From: Phaeodactylum tricornutum CCAP 1055/1
Taxonomy: Eukaryota > Bacillariophyta > Bacillariophyceae > Surirellales > Neidiaceae
Assembly (NCBI RefSeq): GCF_000150955.2
Contig: NC_011675.1
Span: forward strand, 124,001 to 188,000
Direction of reading: 5' to 3'
Length of the DNA stretch: 64,000 bases
Part shown: piece by piece, positions 43,948-54,422 of the stretch
Layout of the letters: each line of letters opens with the position of its first letter
How positions within the stretch are numbered: the first letter of the stretch is position 1
Notes under the pieces: model-generated
The model's input: the letters and a program-made list of their open reading frames with translations, nothing else
What the model was told of the DNA's origin: nothing
The model's database searches: none
Position numbers and translations under genes: made by a program

Positions 43948-45967
43948 ATGCCACCCAAGCACGAAAGTCAAGAAGACCTCAAGATGTCAACATCTAAACA
44001 AGATGAAGACGAAGTCCGCACCATTGACTTTCTCGACCACGACGATGGTAACCAAGGCAACGGCTGGGGCCGTGGTATCGTGAAAGACTTCCGCAAGACT
44101 GTTGGAACGCACTGGGTCAACGAAATGACAAACTTTAACCAGAAGTCGATTGCTGTTTCCTTTTTCATCTTCTTTGCGGCTGTAGCTCCCGCGATTACTT
44201 TCGGTGCCGTCTATTCCAAGGTGCGTTTTCCGACTTGTGTGTGTGTATGGTATTGGTCATCGCCACGTGTTCGTCTCTCGATAGTATCGTGTGTTCTTCG
44301 GGGTATCACCGAGTCACCGTCACCTTGACGCTTCCTCACATCCTCTTGTCTTATCCGCATTTCCATAGACCACCAATGACGCGATTGGTGCCGTCGAGAT
44401 GCTCATTGCGACTGCTTGGTGCGGAATTGTCTACGCACTTATTGGAGGACAGCCCATCATGATCAACGGTGGAACCGGTCCCGTTCTTGCCTTTAGTGCC
44501 GTGCTTTTTGATATTGCGGACAACATGGACGTCAACTTTTTGACTTTGAATGCCTGGACTGGACTCTGGGTTGCAGGATTCTTGATCATTGCGGCTTTCG
44601 TTGATTTGAACCGTCTAATGAAGCATGCTACGCGCTTCACCGACGAAATCTTTGCCCTGTTAATTGCGTCCATCTTCGTGATTGATGCACTTGGTAGTCC
44701 CTTTTCTGATGTAGGTATTTACTGGTACTTCACCCGCAGCCATGATTCGCATGACGAATTCGAAGACCAGGAAGACTACTCATACATGGCCACAGCGTTT
44801 CTCAGCGCCGTTCTCTGTCTGGGAACAACCTGGTTGGCCTTCTTCCTGAGGGATATTAAGTTTTCGCCCTACTTTCCCAACGATTCTTGGCGCACTCTCA
44901 TCTCCGATTTTGCCGTGGTTGCCTCCATTCTGATCTGGACTTTGATCGCCAACGGACTCTTCGACAATGTTGAAGTGGAGCGCCTCAATGTCCCGGATAG
45001 CATCACGCCGACTCAAATCTGCTGCACCGCCGATTGCATGACGTCGTTCCCCGATGACTGTCCCGACATTACACCGTACGGACGCCGTTCCTGGATTGTG
45101 GACCTTGGTGCCGTCAACGGAAAGTCCTGGATCCCTTTTTTTGCCGCCATTCCGGCTCTTTTGGCATTTATCCTTGTTTTCTTGGATGATGGTATCACCT
45201 GGCATTTGATCAATCACCCGAGCAATAAGCTTACTCACGGAGACGCTTACAATTGGGACACGGTTGTTATTGCTGCTATGATCGCCGTCAACTCTATGCT
45301 TGGTCTTCCCTGGTTGGTCGCCGCCACTGTCCGATCCCTCACCCACGTCAATGCTCTCGCCGAACGTAGTGAGAACGGCAAAATTATCAGTGTGCAAGAA
45401 ACACGCTTGACGCATTTGGGAATTCACTTGCTTGTGCTTGCTGCTCTCTTTGCACTGGATGTGCTCAAGCTCATCCCTGTGCCAGTCTTGTACGGAGTCT
45501 TCTTATATATGGGAGTGGCCAGTTTGGCATCCAATCAATTCTTCCAGCGCTTCCTCATGTTTTTTATGCAGCCCTCCAAGTACCCCCACGAGCCACACAC
45601 TAAGTACATGGCTCCTAAGCGCATGCACTTGTTCACAGGGATCCAGCTTGGACTTTTCGTAATTTTGACAGTATTTCGATCTATTTCTGTCATTGCCATT
45701 GCTTTTCCGATTGTCATTAAGGCTTGTATTCCAGTCCGGATGTACATCTTGCCTCGCTACTTCACCTCCGAAGAACTTCTCATGATCGATACCGATGACA
45801 GCATCGTCAACGAATATCTCGAGTACAAGGAGTCCAAAGGCGAGAAAGTACCCGTCCGTCATTGTGGCGAACAAGAGCCCGAGGAAGTTCCGATGCTTCA
45901 AGTGACTCAGCATCCTATCCGAATCGACGATGGCAGCGATGAAGAAGGGTCCGTCGAACAGGTTTAA
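43948..45967 (+). CDS. SLC4-family bicarbonate transporter
   Basis: Two exons, 43948-44220 and 44369-45967, with a 148-nt GTGCGT...TAG intron in phase 0; 623 aa. The start at 43948 has a good context (CAAAATGCC). An in-frame ATG at 43786 would add 54 residues. After a short acidic cytosolic N-terminus, the membrane part begins SVxFxxFFAAVAPAITFGAVY. Across the splice it reads TTNDAIGAVEMLIATAWCG, then GGQPIMINGGTGPVLAF, both core SLC4 motifs (helices 1-3). About 10-14 helices follow. VNSMLGLPWLVAATVRS, a conserved SLC4 block, lies near residue 407. Transporters of this family import bicarbonate in diatoms. The long cytoplasmic domain of animal SLC4 proteins is missing, as in algal and plant members. 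Confidence 0.9.
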
Positions 45968-46381
45968 TGTTTTTCTGTTATGTAACGGAATGGAATTTCT
46001 ACTAGCTTTCAAAAGAGAAGGCTTAAAGTTTCAGACCGTAGTATTGATTGCCACGTGTCCACTAGAGCCATCTAAACGCCTTCCTTCGCTGCGAAAAAAT
46101 GAATTTGAGCATCCTTGTAGCCAGTAACCATTAAAGGCGCTTGACCACCAGTTGGGACATCTCAACATGACAGTGGTAGTCTCGGTTTGTTGAAGCCGAT
46201 GCTTACTAGCTGTAAAGAGACCCTCAATGCTCAAAAGGGATGCTCTTTGGTATCAACAGATATGTTTTCGAATGTGCTTATTAATAGACAACATAAACGA
46301 AAGTACTTTCAAGATACAATTTGTATACAATGTCTGCAGTTGAAAAAGGTGGACTCACGTCCCATCGTGGCCCAAATCGAT
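45968..46381. other. intergenic region, nothing recognised
   Basis: Downstream of both the SLC4 gene and the small basic protein gene (convergent). No motif or repeat seen. Confidence 0.4.
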
Positions 46382-46729
46382 CTACACTGCAACTCCAGAT
46401 AGGAAACCGTTTTTCTGAGAGTAGTATGCGGTGGAGAGCTTTGCTTCTCGCCAATACGATTCTCCAACAACTCTACGCAGACGAGGTACTACCGCTTTAT
46501 GGAGTGGCGTACATAGAGGATCACCTTCTCTGTTAAGTTGGATGCAATCAGAGATAACTGCCTTGGCTCGATTCCGAAGAGCCGCGTCGCACGGATCCCT
46601 ATCAAGAGCAGCGAAGAGTTTTCTTACGAAAATTAGAAATCGCTGTCGTTCAGACAAGACTCGTCGGATTGGCATAGGAGATCTACCCGGAAGGTGGGAG
46701 GTACGCTCGGAAATATCGTTTGGCAACAT
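46382..46729 (-). CDS. small basic helical protein, unknown
   Basis: 115 aa from ATG 46729. The body is an alpha-helical, Arg-rich domain: ERQRFLIFVRKLFAALDRDP, then RNRAKAVISDCIQLNREGDP and LRRVVGESYWREA. The spacing of hydrophobic residues is that of a compact helical bundle, and the composition is unlike the surrounding non-coding sequence. I do not recognise a named family, though its style (charged helices with a YW near the end) is typical of small diatom nuclear proteins. No targeting peptide. Confidence 0.55.
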   Translation of the reverse strand: MLPNDISERTSHLPGRSPMPIRRVLSERQRFLIFVRKLFAALDRDPCDAALRNRAKAVISDCIQLNREGDPLCTPLHKAVVPRLRRVVGESYWREAKLSTAYYSQKNGFLSGVAV

Positions 46730-47341
46730 GTTTTACCGGACTTAAAGAAAAACCTTCGCTTACGCAGTCTTTGGTTGGGGCGAGCTACGTAGAGAATTCT
46801 AATGGAGCGTTTGTTGATTATTGAACTCGGTCTGCTTTGGTTTTTTTGTGAGCAGACGACACGGCAGGCTTGCAGCTCCAACGCTAGAACGCAAAGATGT
46901 CGCTACAGAACGCACAGCCGATTCGCATTTTCGCGAAGCTTCGTGACTTCCGCGGGTTCGGATTGCTTCCGTCAGTCGTATGTTTTTCATTGGATAGTAG
47001 TTGAAGTTGTGAGAACCGAACGACACTTTCAAGTCAACTCTTTGATAAATGAATCAGTGTCATGTAAAAATATACTAACAGAAGGTAAAAAGGGACCGCA
47101 GGAATGTGCTTGGAATAAGAAATCATTTCAAGATCAAAAAAATGAAATCGCTATCTGTTTTGCTAACTAAACGTAGTCATGTAGGACTTCGCAGTCACAA
47201 CACGAGAAGCCATTTCAGACATAGGCTCCATGATATGGACTAATGTCAGCGGAGCCCTCAGGTAGTTCGAAGAAAAAAGGTAGCTAAAGTGCAAAAACAT
47301 TGACGGCTTCTGGACCTAGACGGGAGTTTCTAGTCAACTCC
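46730..47341. other. intergenic region, nothing convincing
   Basis: A 122-codon plus frame at 46802-47170 begins with a hydrophobic stretch but continues as a motif-free, Cys/Ser-rich sequence in AT-rich DNA. It overlaps a minus frame of similar quality. Neither is called. Confidence 0.35.
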
Positions 47342-48544
47342 TTACATATCTAGTCCAAACTTGAAAAAGCCATTGGCATTGCGGTTGAGGTGCAATGCCA
47401 TTTCGTAGCCCGACAAGCTAGCGCAGCCTCTCTCTGTTCGTCCCGTGTTCATTTCTTCCAAGACTTTCGTAAAAATCGCTGGCAAAGAACTGGGCACGTT
47501 GGGATAAGTTGAATTGAGCAGTCGCTTGCGCTTTTTCGAGTTCAGGGTTTGTACAAATGCATCGTTTTTGGCAACATAACGATCCCGACAACCCGCAAAA
47601 CCCATGTACGGGGCGTCAGTTTCAATCATGAGCTTGTCCAAAGGAACAACACCATCACGCAAGCATTCACAAATGCCTGCGGCTTCCTCTTTAAAAATGA
47701 AACCAGATATTGAAACAGAATAACCACGTTTGATGTAAGCTTGTAGCTCACCCGAGCTTCCAGTAAAGCAGTGAATTATGATGGGGACATTGACGTTCTG
47801 AAGTAAATCCATGGTCGCATCAAATGCTAGCCGCTCGTGGACAAAAAGTGGAAGTTGCAACTCTTCTGCAATTTCAATCTGCGCTTGAAACCATGGTATC
47901 TGAGAAGCGACGGGAGGAAATCCCTCTGAGGCATCAAGTCCGCATTCACCAACAGCAGTAAAGAGTACTGGTTTGGAACGCAACAGATCTTTTGCAATCT
48001 CCATGTGCTGCTCTAAACTTTTATCTCGCAAATTAGCATCGTTTATATGATAAGGATGGACACCAACGGTCGATCGGATAACCAAGGTATCTAGCGGAAC
48101 TTGTTGTAGAACATGAGCGCTTGCCTTAGCTTCTTCAATGGTACTGCTGGGAGAAAGTATCCCTACAATATTTTGCTCTTGTACGGCGTCCTGGAGCAAA
48201 ATATCCAAGGGTGTTGCCAGGCTTTTGTCGTTTGCCAAGCTGTCAATCCGGAACCGTTGTAAATCAATATGCATGAGATTGCAGTCCACGTCAATTAGCG
48301 GTGGGGTGTCCAGGCTGGACTGCATGCTTACAAAGGAGCAATTCCTCCGCGTCGTACTAAGTCCAACGAAAATGACAGCGGAGACTTGAATAGAACCTGG
48401 AAATTTGGAAGCCCGTGGAGCCACGACTTGAGGAGAAAGCAAACGAAAAGCCAAAGCTGAACGGGAAAGGCCCGAAGCAATTGCCATGTAAGACAAACAA
48501 TTCCTGAAAGACCTGCTCTTCGTCTTTCCCTTATATAGTAGCAT
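47342..48544 (-). CDS. TatD/TATDN-type metal-dependent hydrolase
   Basis: 400 aa from ATG 48544; ATG 48487 is an alternative start. An N-terminal extension of about 80 residues, rich in Ser/Arg with a hydrophobic patch (SRSALAFRLL), suggests organelle import, possibly plastid. The TIM-barrel motifs follow: LIDVDCNLMHIDL, STVGVHPYH, TAVGECGLD, LPLFVHERLAF, IIHCFTGSSGE and KLMIETDAPYMGF. Together they supply the metal-binding Glu, His and Asp residues. The first motif lacks the HxH seen in many TatD relatives. TatD itself and human TATDN1 (DIGxNL) lack it too, so this is a subfamily trait. The family has DNA exonuclease or deacylase activity. Confidence 0.85.
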   Translation of the reverse strand: MLLYKGKTKSRSFRNCLSYMAIASGLSRSALAFRLLSPQVVAPRASKFPGSIQVSAVIFVGLSTTRRNCSFVSMQSSLDTPPLIDVDCNLMHIDLQRFRIDSLANDKSLATPLDILLQDAVQEQNIVGILSPSSTIEEAKASAHVLQQVPLDTLVIRSTVGVHPYHINDANLRDKSLEQHMEIAKDLLRSKPVLFTAVGECGLDASEGFPPVASQIPWFQAQIEIAEELQLPLFVHERLAFDATMDLLQNVNVPIIIHCFTGSSGELQAYIKRGYSVSISGFIFKEEAAGICECLRDGVVPLDKLMIETDAPYMGFAGCRDRYVAKNDAFVQTLNSKKRKRLLNSTYPNVPSSLPAIFTKVLEEMNTGRTERGCASLSGYEMALHLNRNANGFFKFGLDM

Positions 48545-48824
48545 ACTTGTAGAGGCTGACTGTGAAGCTTGCTTATCGCGAGGAGCGGTCTTTGGCTGGT
48601 GTCGAATGACAAAATCACATTCACAGTCACACGTTGGACTAACCCTATGCAGTGAGTTTAAATTTTACCTTCAAAATTTGATGAAAATACTACACTGTCA
48701 TTCTCTAGCTAGATTCTAAACTCTCTATTCTGTATCCACCAAAATTGGGTAGTACGCGCTATAAGCGAAGACTAACTGTAACCCCTTGAATGTGTGCTGC
48801 GTGTGAACTATATATACTATACTA
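48545..48824. other. gap between two minus-strand genes
   Basis: Upstream of the TatD gene; AT-rich toward the membrane-protein stop (ATATATACTATACT at about 48811-48824). No gene seen. Confidence 0.4.
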
Positions 48825-49409
48825 TTATGTTGCGTAGGCATTCTCGGAGTTTCCAAGTTTTCGGAGTGGTAGTGAGAAAAGAAAACATGTGCACGAGCGT
48901 GTCTTCACATTAATTTGTACCTGGGAGCCGCAACTGGAGCGACTGGGCAGTGCGTCCAAAACACCTTTTGATGAGAGGGTCACCAATTTGCTCAGTACAG
49001 TTCCCCATAAAGCGAGATTGGATAGAACATATGCTCGAAAAACACAGGCCCACAGAAGGGCGTCCACCTTTTTGGAAAGTTTGGCGTCCAAGGCAAGCTC
49101 CTCCAGGGGCTGCGAGAAGGCAGTATAAAGGGGCCAACAAAAATGGCCCATCACAACAACTGTAGCGGCCATACACATCGGAGGAGTCCGCAAAAATGCA
49201 GTCAGAGCCAAGAATCCCATACTGTACTGGCCCAATTCACTTGGATTTCCCTTCAAATACCGATTATGACAAGCCCAGAAGAAGTAAAAAATGGAAATTT
49301 TGAAAAGGTTCGGAAGCAAATTTTTGGACCGCTGCGAAATAAGCAACCATGAGACAGCTTGCGATAGCGGCATAAGTATCAACCCGGAAAGAATATTGGT
49401 ACCAAACAT
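48825..49409 (-). CDS. multi-pass membrane protein, unknown
   Basis: 194 aa counted from ATG 49409. The frame is open upstream to about 49510 with no ATG, and a possible acceptor (CTACCAG) near 49497, so a first exon may be missing. Three to four hydrophobic segments are visible (NILSGLILMPLSQAVSWLL, LFKISIFYFFWAC, MAATVVVMGHFCWPLY, AYVLSNLALWGTVLSKLV). Cysteines and a basic C-terminus are present. No recognised family. Confidence 0.5.
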   Translation of the reverse strand: MFGTNILSGLILMPLSQAVSWLLISQRSKNLLPNLFKISIFYFFWACHNRYLKGNPSELGQYSMGFLALTAFLRTPPMCMAATVVVMGHFCWPLYTAFSQPLEELALDAKLSKKVDALLWACVFRAYVLSNLALWGTVLSKLVTLSSKGVLDALPSRSSCGSQVQINVKTRSCTCFLFSLPLRKLGNSENAYAT

Positions 49410-49937
49410 TGCCGATGATTTACGAAAGAGTAAGAAATCTTTCTTCTCATTCAAAGTCAATGCCCCTCTCCGAGCGCCGAATCGTTGTTCAGGCTGGTAG
49501 GCAAACGACTACAATGGCACCTTGTTCTCCACTTCTTCCAACTGAAACAAAGATTTTGCGACTATTAGTAATCGCAGTAAATGTAAGGCATGCACGATTG
49601 GCCGTTGCGCATCGCTCTACAGCGTGACATTTTTGCTACCGACCGATAGTTGCTTTTTAACCGTGCGTGACGAGGAAAACTTGGACCATTTCTAACTGTC
49701 AAATCCGTCTACTCTCTTTGGATTCGCGACACACTTGCCTTGTCGTCATTGGCTAAGTGATAAATATAAAGACGGGTCTAAAAAAGCCCATTTGAATTCA
49801 ACCCTTAGGAGGTCTTCGCATTTTAATAAATAATGTAAGTCATGAGCGAAAGTGACTGGAATGTCACCGGACTCCAGAGGAGCAAAGCAACGTGGTGTAA
49901 GGATCCGAAACGCGTCGGTGCATCGTGTTAACAACTT
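49410..49937. other. intergenic region between two divergent genes
   Basis: May hold the missing first exon of the minus-strand membrane-protein gene and contains the bilin reductase promoter. Nothing else recognised. Confidence 0.4.
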
Positions 49938-50966
49938 ATGAAGTTGGTTCCTGCGTGGACCATGATGACACGCAATGCTATATTCTCTGCTCGAAACCCT
50001 TCACATTTCTTGGAGGTCACGGCGCTCTTCTGTATACTACTAGCGAGCGGAAGGGGCGCCCGAACCAACACAGCTTTTGTCAATCCACAGAATCCGCGCA
50101 ACGGATTGACTTTCACTTCATCGTTCTCCGGTACCAGCCAACATGCCGGCAGAGTGACGGTTAATGAGGAGAATTTGGCTTTACCCACTGGTTCCGGACT
50201 ATACCGGGAATTTTCCCGACACGCTTGGGAAAAATTACAATCATCGGGGCTTTTTGTGCAGGAACCGGTGGAGGAGGAATGTGCGTCGAACACGGCACCT
50301 GCCCGTGGCCTTCCGTCCGGCAGTGTCGTGCAAATGGAGGTCCAGGCATTGCGCGGTTCCCTCCCCCAAGTCGCCTACGCTAGGTACGCCTTACTGGAAA
50401 CTTTGAAAGCCGGAAATGACGCGAATGTCACGCATCACGACGGAATCCAAGTCTTGAATTTGGTGATCTTTCCCTCAACCACCACGGACCTACCAGTGTT
50501 CGGCGCCGATTTCGTTTCTTTACCGGGGGGAAAGCATTTGTTGCTACTGGATGCCCAGCCAATGACAGAAGATGTACACTACGAACACTATTGGAGTGAT
50601 TGGTACCAGTCGAACCACATTTCCGAGATTTTCCCCTGGGGTGGGGATATGCCAGAGGCGGTCCAACGCTACGTGTCGAGCAAGGCACTGTGGACACGTA
50701 TGGCATCCAGCGAAGACAACGCCGGAGAGAAAAGAAATCCTGTAATCATTATTCAAACTGATTTGATGGCAGCTTTCCAAGCCCACTTGGAGGTGTATAT
50801 ACAGCTGCTGCACGATTACACTGACTTGGAGTCGAAGGACAACTGGAGTGCGGAATACCTCGACTATCGACTTACCAATGATCCCGCTCGACCTATGCTG
50901 AAGTCTTTGTACGGCGAGGAATGGACCGAGCGCGTTCTGAAAACCGTGCTATTCCCATCGCCATAG
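49938..50966 (+). CDS. plastid ferredoxin-dependent bilin reductase (HY2/PebB-like)
   Basis: 342 aa, intronless, from ATG 49938. A basic start is followed by a hydrophobic signal (LEVTALFCILLASG) and RTNTAFVNP, an ASAF-like motif, so the enzyme should be in the plastid, where reduced ferredoxin is available. The family signatures are clear: LNLVIFPSTTTDLPVFGADF, KHLLLLDAQPM, and FPWGGDMPEAVQRYVSSKALWTR around residues 235-258. The latter matches the PW-GG-x-P...LWTR block of PebB and HY2. These enzymes reduce biliverdin or dihydrobiliverdin to phytobilins. Which double bond is reduced cannot be read here. A phytochrome chromophore or a signalling bilin is the likely product, since diatoms have no phycobilisomes. 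Confidence 0.85.
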   Translation: MKLVPAWTMMTRNAIFSARNPSHFLEVTALFCILLASGRGARTNTAFVNPQNPRNGLTFTSSFSGTSQHAGRVTVNEENLALPTGSGLYREFSRHAWEKLQSSGLFVQEPVEEECASNTAPARGLPSGSVVQMEVQALRGSLPQVAYARYALLETLKAGNDANVTHHDGIQVLNLVIFPSTTTDLPVFGADFVSLPGGKHLLLLDAQPMTEDVHYEHYWSDWYQSNHISEIFPWGGDMPEAVQRYVSSKALWTRMASSEDNAGEKRNPVIIIQTDLMAAFQAHLEVYIQLLHDYTDLESKDNWSAEYLDYRLTNDPARPMLKSLYGEEWTERVLKTVLFPSP

Positions 50967-51075
50967 CTACACATTCGAGACGATAGATACTATACGACTC
51001 GTGGCAAATTTCTAAAAAGTAAATAAGGGTTTGTGTAATTTTGGGCTGGAGGGAACTGCGACACTAACTGTAAGA

Positions 51076-54000
51076 TTACGTTCCCCTACACCCCGGACTG
51101 CTGAGCCAGAAACCGGCCGTCTTGCTCGAAAGAGAATAGACTGTCGTTCCATCCTTACCACACAATGATCGCCAGCGTCCGTGCGTTTCTTGAATGACGC
51201 CTACGGCTTCCATCGCGGTGCGCGGCGTTTCAGACGCCAAATTGTTTTCCGCTTTGCCCTCGCTCGTCTTGTACCGCTTCAACCAATCCCGGAGCTTGTC
51301 CAAGTGACCCGGCTTGACACGCTCCAAATCTTCCAAGGAATGGATTTGGTTGGCGTCTTTGTCGTCCACGGCAATGCACAGAATCTTGTGGTCCGTTTCG
51401 CCTTCGTCAATGAGCTCAAACGATCCCAACACCCGACACGGCGTTAGTCCACCCATTTGCAAGGGCGACGACCCCAATTCGATAACGTCGAGCGGATCGT
51501 TGTCCCCACCGTACCCTTGCGCAGATTTTAGGTTGGGATCTTCCCATGTTTGTGGAATGAGACCATAGTTGAAAAAGGGCGTACCGTAGCTGTAGTGACG
51601 CGGCGAACCGTCGCTGTTGGTGTCCTGAGCAATGGGACTGTTGGACAGCATCTTTTGAATCTCCATTTTGGCCGTGCAATACATGGGAATTTCCGTCACC
51701 ATGTTGACTACGGTTTCGGATTGCCCCGATGGACTCAGGGGAATGTCGTGCCAGAAGGATTCGTATTCTGTACTAGTCAGGTGGAAGGATCGGGAACCAA
51801 ACTGGCCTTGATACGTGGTGCGCGGTGCCGTGGGGGGATCTACGCGAGGTTGACTCCACGGCGTCCAGCGTTGCACATCATCAATATTCCGGTAGTAGTC
51901 GACCACTTGATTCCAACCGTCCGGTACCATGAATCCGCTGGGGACGCAGTTGGCTTCGACCAGATCCGTCGGAATATTGGTGGGACTGCAGGGGGTGGCC
52001 CCGTTCCGGGCCAACAGTCGCATTTTACTGCCCGAAATACTGATAAAGTCCGCCAGCCGCGCTTCGTCCGGAATCTTCATAATATTGTCGGTGGTGTCGT
52101 ACATGACTTTGACAAAGCTCAGCATCTTCATATCTCCGAGGCCCGGCGAGTTCTGCAGAACGTAACGTCCGTGGTTACCGTCGTAGAGGTCATCGTCCGG
52201 GTGCGCCACCGCGTTGGGCGATCCTTTCATTCCGGCGGGATCGCGGCCGACCACAAAGTACGAGGCTCCCGCGGAGCGCCGTGACTTGGCGTGGAACTGG
52301 ACTTCGGTGGGTCCGGCGTAGACCATGGGAGCGGGCCAAATAGCCATGACGGTGGATTCCGGATCGAGGCCACCGGGATGGGTGGTGCCCGCTTGCAGGA
52401 CTTGTTCGTGCTGTTTGACGCGCACATCGAGCGGCACGTCGTCGGCCTTGGTCCAACCGCCCAGGGGACTCAACCACAGGACGGGTTTCTGGTACCCCTG
52501 ACGACGCAGGTCTTCACCGGCGGAACGCATCAGGTACGCGTGACCCGCGTGGGTCGGGTTACGCGTTTGGAAGGCGTACACCGTGTCGGCCCCTTTGCTC
52601 TGGAACTCTTGCACGAGCTCCGTCGCTGTTTTGCGCCACTGGTCGAGGCCGTCATTGTAGCGGATGCGATCCAGCAGTTCGATTTCTCCGCCAATCAAGT
52701 AGTCGCCGCCCCGATAAATGTGTTGAATGTAGGGATGATCCGGATCCACGACACCGTACATACGCGTCACGATTTCTTCCTTGCGGTTGGCGTAGACTTC
52801 GGGATCGCGTAGAATGGCCACGGTGTGTCCCATTTGTGTCACCAAAGCGACGGCGTTGTGGGACGAGGCGTCAATGAGGTCCTTGGTAAAAGATGTACAG
52901 GAGAGGGTGATGGGAATGGGCATGGAGACGCGTTGGGGGGCCGGATGGGCGGAAAAGTGATCAAAGTTCGTGCGGGTTTCCAGTCGCAGGGCGTTGCCCG
53001 TGAGGTTGAAGGGATCCGTGAGGATCGAATTAAAGTGCAGGGTTTCCAACAGTGTGCCTTCGCGCATGAAACCTCGGAGCGGTGAGGCCCAGCCTTCCCC
53101 AATGGTTTGCAACCAGTTGAGATCAATGTCGTTGATCAAGACCTTGGGGAGGGTCGCCGCCTCGGCGCGACGGGCTTCTTTGGATTCGTCGGGAACGTGC
53201 AAGTCCACCAAGACGTCCCCGTCGGGGTTGGGCAGACCGGGCGGACTAAGTTTGGGCGCCCCGACCAGAATTCCGTCTCGTTCGAGTCGTCGAAAGAGAA
53301 TCTGCACCGACTGTTCAATGGTGAGTTCGTGCGTTTTGAGGGTAATTTCTGGTTGCAAGGGTTCATCATAGGGGTCGTCGATGCAGGTAAAGTGTTTGAG
53401 TTCTCCGGACTCGACACGAGCGTACTGTCCCTTGGGATCGCGTTTTTTGAGTTCATCCACGGGCACGTCGAGGAATACTTCGTAAAAGGGAATGCCTTGG
53501 TCGACGTGACGTTTGCGTACGGCGTCGCGATCCTTGCGGTAGGGCGAGATGAGTCCGACGAGCGTGACGACACCGGCGTCGGCAAAGAGTGTGGCGAGTT
53601 CCCCGGTCCGTCGGACCGACTCGGCGCGATCGGCTTCGGAGAATCCCAAATCACGGTTGAGTCCGGTGCGGAGGTTATCCCCGTCCAGACGGTAGACGTG
53701 TTTCCCGTAACTCTTGACGAGTTGATCTTCGAGTGCGGTGGCAATGGTGGTTTTGCCGGCACCGGAACATCCCGTCATCCAGAGCGTGGCGCCCTTTTGT
53801 CCGACGGCGGCGAACCGCGTGGCCGGCGGGAGATGACAGGCATCTTGCGAGGCCCCGGCTTCGGCGGCGGCGCACTCGATAATGTGCGGCGGTGAGTGCG
53901 CGAGCGCCTGTTCCCGAAGCCGCGCCAGGACGGCGTTGTCGTCCATAGGACAGTCGCAGGCGGCGTCCGTCGTGGGTGGTGATGGCGGAAAGGGCACGTC

Positions 54001-54422
54001 GGCGGCGACCGGTACGACGTGGGGAGCCGTGGTGACGGGACGGACCGGGGTGCCGCCGGTGACGGTGTAGGCGTCCTGATCGCCGGTGCGGGACAGGACA
54101 AAGACAATAGCGAGGAGGACGCAAAAGCCGACACACAGGGGCATGCGTTCCTGTACTAAATGGTCGCCGTCTCCATTGTTGTTGTTGTGGTCGTAACCGC
54201 TTTGGGTGTTGTTGTTGTTGTTGCGACGAGACGTGCCCGAGTCGTCCTGTTATATGTATAGATAGATATAGATAGATAGATGTGCGAGTGGGAAGGAACG
54301 GGGAGAGAAAGTTGTGAGACGTTGCACGCACCAACACCACACTTCACAACAACAAGCAAAAGTAAAATTAAGAGCAGCAGCATACGTACAATGGACAGTG
54401 GCGCGTACGCGTATTTCGCCAT
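51076..54422 (-). CDS. APS kinase - ATP sulfurylase - inorganic pyrophosphatase fusion
   Basis: Two exons on the minus strand: a 33-nt first exon 54422-54390, a 143-nt GTACGT...CAG intron (phase 0), then 54246-51076; 1067 aa. The start is inferred: the long frame is open past its first ATG (54144) through a poly-Asn stretch to the acceptor, and joins cleanly to MAKYAYAPLSI. A membrane helix (LCVGFCVLLAIVFVLS, about 48-63) follows. APS kinase: P-loop TGCSGAGKTTIA, YRLDGDNLRTGLNRDLGF, LISPYRKDRD. ATP sulfurylase: QTRNPTHAGHAYLMR and MVYAGPTEVQFHAKSR. Pyrophosphatase: NYGLIPQTWEDPN and GGDNDPLDVIELG with its acidic metal ligands. The fusion activates sulfate to APS/PAPS and removes the pyrophosphate that would reverse the first step. 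Such fusions are known from diatoms and haptophytes. Confidence 0.9.
54257..54283. repeat. (ATAG/GATA)n microsatellite inside the first intron of the sulfate-activation gene
   Basis: Simple repeat of ATAGATAGATATAGATAGAT type within the 143-nt intron, close to the acceptor. Likely length-variable between strains. Confidence 0.7.

Noticed and set aside
47342-48544. Possibly inactive TatD protein because the HxH metal motif is missing
   Set aside because: The TatD/TATDN1 subfamily has DIGxNL at this place, so the absence is a subfamily trait.
53107-53895. 262-codon plus frame antisense to the sulfate-activation fusion
   Set aside because: Mirror of the highly biased coding strand; no domain.
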